Assembly (NCBI GenBank): GCA_900555195.1
Contig: USKC01000110.1
Span: 1-9,047 of the forward strand
Length of the DNA stretch: 9,047 nt
Source: an uncultured Lachnospiraceae bacterium
GTDB taxonomy: Bacteria; Bacillota; Clostridia; Lachnospirales; Lachnospiraceae
Direction of reading: 5' to 3'
Shown: piece by piece, positions 1 to 6,787 of the stretch
Layout: each line of letters starts with the position of its first letter
Numbering within the stretch: the stretch's first letter is position 1
Made by a program: the position numbers and the translations under genes
The notes under the pieces: generated by a model
The model's input: only the letters and a program-made list of their open reading frames with translations
The model's database searches: none
Told to the model about the DNA's origin: nothing

Positions 1-83
1 ACCGGGGCACAAACAAGGGAGACAAAACGGCATAGGCGGAGGGCTGAGTAGTAACAACAAGGAACCTCAGACAAATCCATATA

Positions 84-112
84 TTGACAATTGCTTTCCC
101 ATTTCATATAAT
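84..112 (+). promoter_or_regulatory. Sigma-A promoter of the marR-MATE unit
   Basis: TTGACA at 84-89 and TATAAT at 107-112 both match the consensus exactly and are separated by 17 bases, the optimal spacing. Transcription would start near 119-120, about 83 bases before the MarR start codon. The -10 box lies inside the inverted repeat described separately, so a protein bound there would block this promoter. Confidence 0.85.
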
Positions 113-141
113 TACTCACAGTAATTATTATTAGTAATTAT
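108..141. promoter_or_regulatory. Putative MarR operator: three 9-bp half-sites
   Basis: ATAATTACT (108-116) and AGTAATTAT (120-128) form a perfect 9-bp inverted repeat around a 3-base centre. A second exact AGTAATTAT follows at 133-141, 13 bases after the previous copy. The repeat covers the -10 box and the expected transcription start. MarR-family dimers typically bind AT-rich palindromes in their own promoters and release them on binding a small ligand. That the gene just downstream encodes the protein bound here is inference from position. Confidence 0.7.
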
Positions 142-202
142 TTATGACCGTTCATGCAGATCGGATCGGTTCCATCATTCACCCGTTTATGGAGGAAACC
201 AA

Positions 203-682
203 ATGACAATCACAGCTCTCAAACAACTGTTGGATGCCTGTTTTTTGGCGAAGCGGATCGCGGAAACATTGCCGGAACTTCCGGAAGGGATGAAGCCCCG
301 TCATATCCATGTATTGGACGCCGTTCATGAGATACGGCTGCGCGGCAGAGGCTGCCGGGTAGGGGATGTGAGCGCCCGGCTGAATATCACCACTCCCAGC
401 GTCACCAAGCTGGTACAGGAGCTGGAGGCCAGACATCTTCTGGAAAAATATGCGGATACGTCCGACAAGCGGGTTGCCCTTCTTAAGCTGACTCCCGAAG
501 GAGAGGCCTGTGTCCAGCGATATGTGCTGGATTTTCATGGCAGATGGACGCAGGAACTTGCGGACATAACCGATTCCCAGACCATGGATGCCATTCATAT
601 TTTGGAACGCCTGCAGGAGACTATGCCGGGCATAGCCTCCGTGTCCGGCAGAAAGGAAGATTCATATGGACAAAACCAATAA
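203..682 (+). CDS. MarR-family transcriptional regulator
   Basis: A 159-residue winged-helix DNA-binding protein, the usual size for MarR proteins, which act as dimers and usually repress their own operon until a ligand binds. The winged helix spans roughly residues 33-100. Residues 55-61 hold the first helix of the HTH, TTPSVTKLVQELEARHLL (63-80) is the recognition helix and start of the next strand, and DTSDKRVALLKLTPEG (85-100) is the beta wing, with the D-x-R/K pattern typical of the family. The flanking helices are the dimerisation parts. The ATG has GGAGG at 191-195, seven bases upstream. The last 17 bases overlap the MATE pump gene, so translational coupling and control of that pump are likely. 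The ligand cannot be told. Cys13, Cys51 and Cys103 are present, but a redox role is only a possibility. Confidence 0.9.
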   Translation: MTITALKQLLDACFLAKRIAETLPELPEGMKPRHIHVLDAVHEIRLRGRGCRVGDVSARLNITTPSVTKLVQELEARHLLEKYADTSDKRVALLKLTPEGEACVQRYVLDFHGRWTQELADITDSQTMDAIHILERLQETMPGIASVSGRKEDSYGQNQ

Positions 683-2030
683 GCTTTCCTTCACGGAAGG
701 CCCTATTTTTACCTCACTCATCCGTTTTGCTCTGCCTGTGCTGTGATCGCTGATCCTGCAGGCGGCGTATGGCGCCGTTGACCTCCTGGTTGTGGGCTGG
801 TTCGGCGATGCCGCCAGCATCTCCGCCGTTGGCACAGGCAGCTCTTTCATGCAGATGGTAACCTTCATCATCACCAGCCTGGCCATGGGAACCACCGTCA
901 CCATCGGGCAGCATGTCGGTGAAAAGAAGCCCGAAGAGGCGGGCCGTGCCGTGGGCACCACCATCCTTCTGTTCGCCGTCCTGGGCATTATCCTTACCGT
1001 CCTTTTGGAAGCATTCGCCGGCAGCCTGGCATCCCTCATGCAGGTTCCTGCAGAATCCTTTGACAAATCAGTTCAGTACATCCGCATCTGTTCCGGCGGA
1101 ATCCTTGTCATCATCGCTTATAACGTGATCAGCAGCATCCTGCGGGGAGTGGGAAACGCCAACCTTCCTTTTCTCTTCGTGGGCATTGCCTGTATTGTGA
1201 ACATCGTGGGTGATCTGCTGCTGGTTGGCGTCTTCCATATGGATGTGGCCGGAGCCGCCATCGCTACAGTTCTGGCCCAGTTCGTTTCCGTGGTCGTCTC
1301 CCTGGCCGTTTTGCGAAAACAGGATCTGCCCATCCGCTTCCATCTTTCCCAGTGCCGGTTCTATCCGCGGCAGCTGAAACTGATCCTGAACATCGGCGTG
1401 CCCATCGCGATCCAGGAAACCATGGTGCAGATCTCCTTTCTGGTCATCAATTCCATCGTCAACAATATGGGGCTCATGCCATCGGCCGGTTATGGAGTAG
1501 CGCAGAAAATCGTTTCCTTCATCATGCTGGTGCCTTCCTCCGTCATGCAAAGCGTATCCGCCTTTGTGGCCCAGAATGTGGGCGCAGCCAAGCCTGATCG
1601 GGCCTGGAAGGGTTTCTTTACCGCCATGACCTCCGGCTGCGCACTCGGAATTTTCATGTTTCTGGCCGGCTTCTTCGGCGGAGGGCTGCTCTCCTCCATC
1701 TTCACCTCTGACCCGGAGGTAATCGCCCAGAGCGCAGCCTATCTGAAAGGTTATTCCGCAGAATGCATCCTGACCTGCATCCTGTTCTCCAGCATCGGTT
1801 TCTTTAATGGCTGCGGGAAAAGCCTTCCTGTCATGGTGCAGGGCATCACCTCCGCCTTCCTGATCCGTATTCCGGTTTCCCTGTTCATGGCCTCCCTGCC
1901 CAATACCAATTTGGCCCTGGTCGGCCTGGCCACCCCCATTACCACCGTATACGGGATCCTCTTCTTCCTGATCTGCTTCGCCTGGCTGCGAAAATCAGGA
2001 CGTGACATTACCCGCCCGGGAGCCATGTAG
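666..2030 (+). pseudogene. MATE-family multidrug efflux pump, interrupted by TGA
   Basis: This is a full-length MATE frame of 454 codons, the family's usual size, predicted to have 12 membrane segments and to export drugs or organic cations in exchange for Na+ or H+. The start is ATG 666, with AAGGA at 653-657 and a 17-base overlap with marR. The N-terminal family signature FALPVL...LILQAAYGAVDLLVVGWFG is intact except that codon 27 (744-746) is TGA, in the middle of the first membrane segment. The rest is open to TAG at 2028-2030 and shows no other damage: ILRGVGN near the end of the first half, GVPIAIQETMVQISF opening the second, and an intact C-terminal tail. GTG 792 could restart translation, but the product would lack most of helix 1 and has no clear ribosome site. 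It is either a recently inactivated gene or a base error (TTA, TCA and TGG each differ by one base). The MATE family call is secure; whether the gene functions is not. Confidence 0.8.
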
Positions 2031-2083
2031 GGCATGCGCTTTGGCTTCCGCATTTCCGAGACAATATCAGAAATCTCTTATCG

Positions 2084-2120
2084 TTCAGACAGGTCTGCAC
2101 AGGCCTGTCTGAATGTTTTC
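2084..2120 (+). terminator. Intrinsic terminator of the marR-MATE unit
   Basis: TTCAGACAGG (2084-2093) pairs perfectly with CCTGTCTGAA (2104-2113). The inner bases 2094-2096 and 2101-2103 can extend the stem to 13 pairs with a GCAC loop. A T-rich stretch, TGTTTTCTCT, follows at once. It sits 54 bases after the MATE stop codon and separates that unit from the hydrogenase operon. Confidence 0.85.
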
Positions 2121-2242
2121 TCTCCCTTCCCTTAAACTGTAGCTTTTTTCTAATATTTCCCCTATTTTCTTCTCTATAATTAGTGATTCTGTTTTCGGTT
2201 TTTTCTCAAATGAGATTATTTATCAAAATTCACAGAAAATTT

Positions 2243-2272
2243 ATGGCTCATTTTCCCCTTTTATGTTAAAAT
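2243..2272 (+). promoter_or_regulatory. Candidate extended -10 promoter of the hyd operon
   Basis: TAAAAT at 2267-2272 (five of six consensus bases) is preceded by TG one base away (2264-2265), an extended -10 element. The best -35 match, ATGGCT at 2243-2248, is poor. Transcription would start near 2279-2280, immediately before the first pairing strand of the structured leader. A perfect TATAAT also lies upstream at 2175-2180 but has no usable -35 box. The stretch from 2130 to 2280 is much more AT-rich than its surroundings, as expected for a promoter region. Confidence 0.45.
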
Positions 2273-2280
2273 TTATTAGA

Positions 2281-2393
2281 CCGCTGTCATATCTCTGCCT
2301 TATCTATAGTCAGGCAGCAGACGGAGCCCAAAATGTCTGGCTCCGCGTGAATTGACACCCGGAAAATAAGGTATTGGGGGAGTTACCCAGCGG
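2281..2393 (+). promoter_or_regulatory. Structured 5' leader, candidate aptamer domain
   Basis: CCGCTG (2281-2286) can pair with CAGCGG (2388-2393) to close a domain of 113 nt. Inside it are a 6-bp hairpin (CTGCCT 2295-2300 with AGGCAG 2312-2317) and a 7-bp hairpin (CGGAGCC 2322-2328 with GGCTCCG 2339-2345, 10-nt loop). A weaker 4-bp hairpin pairs GGTA 2370-2373 with TACC 2384-2387. The purine-rich single strand CCGGAAAATAAGG lies between them. A multi-branched domain closed by a short terminal helix is the usual form of a riboswitch aptamer. I do not recognise it as a known class. The helices are read directly from the sequence; the function is inference. Confidence 0.5.
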
Positions 2394-2455
2394 GCGTTGC
2401 AGGCTGCATTCCGCTGCAGCCGTCCATTTCTTTTCGCCCGCAAGAACGAAAGGAG
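2390..2455 (+). promoter_or_regulatory. Putative expression platform masking the hydC ribosome site
   Basis: GCGGGCG (2390-2396) pairs perfectly with CGCCCGC (2435-2441) and encloses a 7-bp hairpin (GGCTGCA 2402-2408 with TGCAGCC 2415-2421). Bases 2428-2436 can instead pair with 2447-2455 in a 9-bp helix (seven Watson-Crick and two G-U pairs) that hides the Shine-Dalgarno AAAGGAG at 2449-2455. These two helices share 2435-2436 and cannot coexist. The first also shares 2390-2393 with the closing helix of the upstream domain. This gives the terminal-helix, anti-sequestor, sequestor arrangement of a translational switch. Confidence 0.5.
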
Positions 2456-2460
2456 TTACT

Positions 2461-2949
2461 ATGTTAACGCACGAAGAAATCAGCAGTCTCGACGAGATCC
2501 TGAAAAACCATGACTATGACGCATCTTCCGTCATCGCAGTCATGCAGGATGTCCAGAGAAAGTACCGCTACCTTCCCGAGGAGGCCCTGAGCTACATTGC
2601 CAAGGCCCTTCATCTGAGTGAGGCCAAGATTTACGGCGTGGCCACCTTTTATGAGAATTTTTCTCTGGAACCCAAGGGTAGGTATGTCATCAAAGTATGT
2701 GACGGCACCGCCTGTCATGTCCGCAAATCCGTTCCGATCCTTGAGGAATTCCGGAACGTGCTGGGCCTGTCTGAGGACAAGCATAACTCAGACGATATGC
2801 TCTTTACTTTGGAAACGGTTTCCTGCCTGGGCGCCTGCGGCCTGGCGCCGGTATGCACCGTCAACGACAAGGTCCATGCGGCCATGACTCCCGAGAAAGC
2901 CCGGGAACTCATTCAGGAATTAAGGGAGGAAGCAGCCAATGAGAATTAA
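2461..2949 (+). CDS. hydC: Trimeric [FeFe] hydrogenase, NuoE-like subunit HydC
   Basis: A 162-residue member of the 24-kDa NuoE family, the same size as HydC of Thermotoga maritima. A helical N-terminal part (about 1-65, including YLPEEAL and KIYGVATFYENF) is followed by a thioredoxin-like domain that binds one [2Fe-2S] cluster. The ligands are C80 and C85 (CDGTAC) and C122 and C126 (CLGAC). It carries electrons within the cytoplasmic HydABC complex and has no membrane segment or signal peptide. ATG 2461 is chosen because AAAGGAG lies five bases upstream and the protein begins where family members do. The frame stays open upstream to 2374, but only through leader sequence. Its last 11 bases overlap hydB, which implies coupled translation. 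The gene order hydC-hydB-hydA matches Thermotoga. A NuoE subunit of another NAD-linked complex is ruled out by the neighbouring HydA. Confidence 0.93.
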   Translation: MLTHEEISSLDEILKNHDYDASSVIAVMQDVQRKYRYLPEEALSYIAKALHLSEAKIYGVATFYENFSLEPKGRYVIKVCDGTACHVRKSVPILEEFRNVLGLSEDKHNSDDMLFTLETVSCLGACGLAPVCTVNDKVHAAMTPEKARELIQELREEAANEN

Positions 2950-4897
2950 CAGCCCTCAGGAATTAAAAGCGATGCAGGAACTCTATGGCCAGGCCCTGGG
3001 CGCGCAGCGCAAGCGTATCCTCGTCTGCGCCGGCACGGGTTGCGTGGCAGGAGGTTCCCTGTTGATCTATGCGCGTTTGAAAGAATTGATGGAAGAAAGG
3101 GGAATTCGCTGTGAGGTGGTTCTTCAGGAAGAGCCGCATGAACCTTTTCATGAAGGCGCTGCGGACGGTACGGCTGCAGCTCCCGCCAAAGATGCGGCCG
3201 GCGAGGGACAAGATGCCCCCAGAATTGGTCTGAAAAAGAGCGGCTGCCACGGTTTCTGTGAGATGGGACCGCTTCTGCGCATTGACCCGGAAGGCCTTCT
3301 GTATATCAAAGTAAAGGTGGAGGACTGTGAAGAGATCATCGAGCGCTCCATCCTGAAGGATGAGATCGTGGAACGTCTGGTCTACCAGGACGCCTCCCTC
3401 AAATCCTATCCCAGACAGGAAGATATTCCTTTTTATAAAAAGCAGACCCGCGTGGCCCTGGAATACTGCGGCCATATCAATGCGGAGTCCGTAAACGAAT
3501 ACATAGCAGTAGGCGGATATTCCGCTGTTGCCAAGGCACTGTTTGAAATGACTCCCGAACAGATCGTGGATGAAATCACCCGCTCCTGCCTGCGCGGCAG
3601 AGGAGGCGGCGGCTTCCCTACGGGCAGAAAATGGGCCCAGGTTCTCCGCCAGCCGGAGGAGATCAAATATGTGGTCTGCAACGGAGATGAAGGCGATCCG
3701 GGCGCATTCATGGATCGTTCCATGATGGAAGGGGAACCGCACCGCGTGCTGGAAGGCATGCTGATTTCCGGTATTGCCACCGGAGCCCACTACGGATATA
3801 TCTATGTGCGCGCAGAATATCCTCTTGCCGTCTCCCGCCTCCAGACCGCCATCGATCAGGCCATGGAAGTGGGGCTTCTGGGTGAAAATATCCTTGGTTC
3901 AGGCTTTGATTTCACAGTCAAGATCAGCCAGGGCGCAGGCGCATTCGTCTGCGGTGAAGGCAGCGCGCTCACCTCTTCCATAGAAGGAAATCGCGGCATG
4001 CCCCGTGTGAAGCCGCCCCGCACCGTAGAAAAAGGTCTGTTTGAAAAGCCCACCGTCCTTAATAACGTGGAAACCTTCTGCAACGTGGCTCCCATTATCT
4101 TGAAGGGCGCTGATTGGTATAAGACCATGGGCCCGGAAAACAACCACGGGACCAAGGCCTTCGCCCTCACAGGCAACGTGAACAACACCGGCCTGATCGA
4201 GGTTCCCATGGGCACCACCCTCCGGGAAGTCATCTTTGACATCGGCGGCGGCGTAAAAGGAGGCAGTTTCAAAGCCGTACAGATCGGCGGCCCTTCCGGC
4301 GGCTGTCTGTGCATCAGCGCCACGGAAGATCATCTGGATCTGCATCTGGACTTCGACTCCCTGAAAAAGGTAGGCGCCATGATCGGTTCCGGCGGCCTGG
4401 TGGTCATGAATGATAAGAGCTGTATGGTGGAAGTTGCCCGTTTCTTCATGAATTTTACCCAGAATGAATCCTGCGGCAAATGTGTTCCCTGCCGGGAAGG
4501 CACCAAACGCATGCTGGAACTGCTGACAGATATCACCGAAGGCCGCGGCACCATGGAACATCTGGATATGCTGGAAGAACTGGCAGAGACCATTTCCGAT
4601 ACCGCTCTGTGCGGACTCGGAAAGACGGCTGCTTTCCCTGTAGTCAGCACCATGAAATATTTCCGGGATGAATACATCGCCCATGTGGTTGACAAAACAT
4701 GTCCTGCCGGACAGTGTAAGTCCCTGATTCATTATACGATTGATCCCGCGCTCTGCAAGGGCTGTACCAAATGCGCAAGACTCTGTCCTGTCTCCGCCAT
4801 TTCCGGCCAGCTCAAGCAGCCGCACACCATTGATGTAAACAAATGTATCAAGTGCGGGGCATGCAAGGAAGGCTGTCCTTTCCATGCGATTTTCTAA
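2939..4897 (+). CDS. hydB: Trimeric [FeFe] hydrogenase, NuoF-like FMN/NADH subunit HydB
   Basis: A 652-residue diaphorase subunit that binds NAD(H) and FMN and passes electrons between pyridine nucleotide, ferredoxin and HydA. The N-terminal thioredoxin-like [2Fe-2S] domain (about 25-140) has C30, C35, C103 and C107. The NuoF core has the FMN and NADH glycine-rich loop RGRGGGGFPTGRKW (220-232), CNGDEGDPGAFMDR (247-260), an SLBB-like region (about 405-465) and the [4Fe-4S] motif ESCGKCVPC (510-518) with CGLGK (558-562). After a TCPAGQC linker (587-593), which may be the metal site seen in the Thermotoga complex, come two [4Fe-4S] ferredoxin motifs (C606 to C616, C636 to C646). This layout is that of bifurcating HydB proteins. 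GGGAGG (2924-2929) precedes ATG 2939. An alanine-rich stretch (about 69-93) is inserted in the N-terminal domain. Whether the complex bifurcates is inferred from its architecture. Confidence 0.95.
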   Translation: MRINSPQELKAMQELYGQALGAQRKRILVCAGTGCVAGGSLLIYARLKELMEERGIRCEVVLQEEPHEPFHEGAADGTAAAPAKDAAGEGQDAPRIGLKKSGCHGFCEMGPLLRIDPEGLLYIKVKVEDCEEIIERSILKDEIVERLVYQDASLKSYPRQEDIPFYKKQTRVALEYCGHINAESVNEYIAVGGYSAVAKALFEMTPEQIVDEITRSCLRGRGGGGFPTGRKWAQVLRQPEEIKYVVCNGDEGDPGAFMDRSMMEGEPHRVLEGMLISGIATGAHYGYIYVRAEYPLAVSRLQTAIDQAMEVGLLGENILGSGFDFTVKISQGAGAFVCGEGSALTSSIEGNRGMPRVKPPRTVEKGLFEKPTVLNNVETFCNVAPIILKGADWYKTMGPENNHGTKAFALTGNVNNTGLIEVPMGTTLREVIFDIGGGVKGGSFKAVQIGGPSGGCLCISATEDHLDLHLDFDSLKKVGAMIGSGGLVVMNDKSCMVEVARFFMNFTQNESCGKCVPCREGTKRMLELLTDITEGRGTMEHLDMLEELAETISDTALCGLGKTAAFPVVSTMKYFRDEYIAHVVDKTCPAGQCKSLIHYTIDPALCKGCTKCARLCPVSAISGQLKQPHTIDVNKCIKCGACKEGCPFHAIF

Positions 4898-4917
4898 ATA
4901 GAAGGAGATAACACAAA

Positions 4918-6630
4918 ATGGCTAAATATATGATAATTGACGGCATAAGGGCAGACTTTGACCAGGAAAAAAACATCCTCCAGGTCATCAACAGCGTAGG
5001 AATCCATGTTCCCACCCTCTGTTATTATTCCGATCTGTCCATCTATGGCGCCTGCCGGATGTGCATGGTGGAGGATGAGCGCGGCAACCTGATCGCCTCC
5101 TGCTCCACCCCGCCCAAGGATAGGATGGTCATTCGGACCAATACCCCCCGCCTTCAGCACCACAGGCGGATGATTCTGGAACTGCTTCTGGCTTCCCACT
5201 GCAGGGACTGTACCATCTGTGAAAAGAACCAAACCTGCCGCCTGCAGGAACTTGCCGCCAGGCTGGGCCTCACCGATGTGCGTTTTCCCAATACCAGAAA
5301 ACCCCAGCCCATCGACGATTCTTCCATATCCATCATCCGAGATCCCAGCAAATGCATCCTCTGCGGCGACTGCGTCCGTGTCTGCAATGAAGTGCAGCAT
5401 GTAGGCGCCATTGATTTTGCAGAACGCGGTTCCAACGCCATCGTCACTCCGGCCTTCGGCCGTAAGCTGGCGGAAACCGACTGCGTGAACTGCGGCCAAT
5501 GTGCGGCTGTATGTCCCACTGCCGCCATCAAGATCAAGACCTGTCACAGCAAGGTTTGGAGAGAACTATATAACCCGAAAAAGCGCGTGGTAGCTCAGGT
5601 AGCTCCCGCCGTCCGTGTCGCTCTGGGAGAAGCCTTCGGTCTGAAGCCCGGAGAGGACAGCATCGGCAAGATCTTTACCGCCATCCGCATGCTGGGCTTT
5701 GACGCGGTATTTGATACCTGTGTGGGCGCGGATCTCACCGTCATGGAAGAGGCGCAGGAACTGGCCGAAAAGCTGGAAAAGGGCGATACCGAATTCCCGC
5801 TCTTCACTTCCTGCTGTCCTGCCTGGATTCGTTTTGCGGAGAATCTCCATCCGGAAGTCCTCCCCTACATTTCCTCCTGCAAATCTCCCATGGAGATGTT
5901 TGGCGCAGTGCTCAAGGAGTACTATAAAGAGGCGGATGCCGAGGAAGGCCGTGAAACCGTATCCATCGCCATCATGCCCTGCGTAGCCAAGAAGATGGAA
6001 GCTGCCAGGGAAGAATTCGTCCGGGACGGCAAGCCGGATGTCGATTATGTGATCACAACCAAAGAGCTGATTCACATGATCCGGGAAAGCGGCATCCAGT
6101 TCGATGAGATCGATCCGGAAGCGCCTGATATGCCCTTCTCCATTTCCTCCGGTGCAGGTGTAATCTTCGGCGTCACAGGCGGAGTTGCGGAAGCGGCTCT
6201 GCGCCGTCTTGTGAAGGAGAAAAATACACAGACCTTAAGAGACATCAAGTTCTCCGGCGTACGCGGCATGGACGGCGTCAAAGAAGCCACGCTGAACCTG
6301 AACGGCCGTGAGGTCCATGTGGGCGTGGTGAGCGGCCTTGGAAACGCCGAGAACCTCATTGAACGGATTAAGAAAAAAGAAGTGCATTTTGACTTTGTAG
6401 AAGTCATGGCCTGCCCTTACGGCTGTATCGCCGGAGCCGGTCAGCCCTTCTGCCATAAAGTAGACAAAAAGGAGCGCATGGCAGGTATGTATAAAGCGGA
6501 CAAAGCCGCTCCTGTCAAGAGAAGCGAAGAAAATCCTGTGATCTACAACCTCTATCACGGAGGCATTCTGGAAAACAGAGCGCATGAACTCCTCCATGTA
6601 CATTACAAGCAGAAGGAAACGCAGGCATAA
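4918..6630 (+). CDS. hydA: [FeFe] hydrogenase catalytic subunit HydA (M3-type)
   Basis: A 570-residue catalytic subunit that makes or oxidises H2 at the H-cluster. In order it carries a [2Fe-2S] domain (C35, C46, C49, C62), the His-ligated [4Fe-4S] site HxxxCxxCxxxxxC (H94, C98, C101, C107), and two [4Fe-4S] ferredoxin motifs (C146/149/152/156 and C189/192/195/199). The H-domain has TSCCPAW (297-303), MPCVAKKME (353-361) and EVMACPYGCIAGAGQP (495-510). The H-cluster ligands C300, C355, C499 and C503 and the proton-relay C299 fall at the same residue numbers as in CpI of Clostridium pasteurianum, and the C-terminal RAHELLH block is also shared. It lacks the extra C-terminal [2Fe-2S] domain of Thermotoga HydA. 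Y501 and A507 replace glycines found in CpI. GGAG (4904-4907) lies 10 bases before the ATG, 20 bases after hydB, so it is cotranscribed with the diaphorase subunits. Confidence 0.97.
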   Translation: MAKYMIIDGIRADFDQEKNILQVINSVGIHVPTLCYYSDLSIYGACRMCMVEDERGNLIASCSTPPKDRMVIRTNTPRLQHHRRMILELLLASHCRDCTICEKNQTCRLQELAARLGLTDVRFPNTRKPQPIDDSSISIIRDPSKCILCGDCVRVCNEVQHVGAIDFAERGSNAIVTPAFGRKLAETDCVNCGQCAAVCPTAAIKIKTCHSKVWRELYNPKKRVVAQVAPAVRVALGEAFGLKPGEDSIGKIFTAIRMLGFDAVFDTCVGADLTVMEEAQELAEKLEKGDTEFPLFTSCCPAWIRFAENLHPEVLPYISSCKSPMEMFGAVLKEYYKEADAEEGRETVSIAIMPCVAKKMEAAREEFVRDGKPDVDYVITTKELIHMIRESGIQFDEIDPEAPDMPFSISSGAGVIFGVTGGVAEAALRRLVKEKNTQTLRDIKFSGVRGMDGVKEATLNLNGREVHVGVVSGLGNAENLIERIKKKEVHFDFVEVMACPYGCIAGAGQPFCHKVDKKERMAGMYKADKAAPVKRSEENPVIYNLYHGGILENRAHELLHVHYKQKETQA

Positions 6631-6695
6631 TTTGCCTCACCCAGCCTATGCATGCTGCATCGTAAGTCATTCATATACAGCTTAAAAATCAAAAC

Positions 6696-6726
6696 AGCGG
6701 ATGGCACGCTCTGTGCGCCATCCGCT
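6696..6726. terminator. Bidirectional intrinsic terminator after hydA
   Basis: AGCGGATGGC (6696-6705) pairs perfectly with GCCATCCGCT (6717-6726) around an 11-base loop. It lies between the convergent ends of hydA (stop 6630) and the oxidoreductase (stop 6788). On the minus strand a T-rich run, TGTTTTGATTTTT, follows the stem, so termination of the minus-strand genes is well supported. On the plus strand only ATTTT follows, which is weaker but probably enough. Confidence 0.8.
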
Positions 6727-6787
6727 ATTTTGGCAAATCTCCTGTGCAGCCCAAAGGCCGCCCATTCATTCATATCCGCTTTCCGCT

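Noticed and set aside
744..746. TGA as selenocysteine or as tryptophan in an altered code
   Set aside because: MATE pumps have no known selenocysteine, and the site lies in a hydrophobic helix. TGA ends the Nudix gene at 7827-7829, and the large genes contain no other in-frame TGA, so the standard code applies.
2263..2280. A Rex (NADH-sensing repressor) operator before the hydrogenase operon
   Set aside because: Only one half-site-like TGTTAA is present. The other half does not match TTAACAA.
2263..2355. A 30-codon leader ORF, and a five-codon ORF at 2333-2350 after GGAG
   Set aside because: The longer one has a pyrimidine-rich upstream region with no ribosome site. The shorter lies inside a hairpin, and its spacing to GGAG is easily due to chance.
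2352..2357. A perfect TTGACA that could be a -35 box for hydC
   Set aside because: No acceptable -10 box lies 16-18 bases downstream; that stretch is G-rich.
2379..2459. GGAGTTAC repeated at 2379-2386 and 2452-2459
   Set aside because: An 8-base repeat in a leader of 180 bases is plausible by chance, and no complementary anti-sequence was found.
2374..2460. A TTG start that would lengthen HydC by 29 residues
   Set aside because: The added peptide does not resemble NuoE proteins, the region is the structured leader, and ATG 2461 has a good ribosome site.
2963..5547. Long minus-strand open frames opposite hydB and hydA
   Set aside because: They are antisense shadows of GC-rich coding sequence, with no recognisable domains or ribosome sites.
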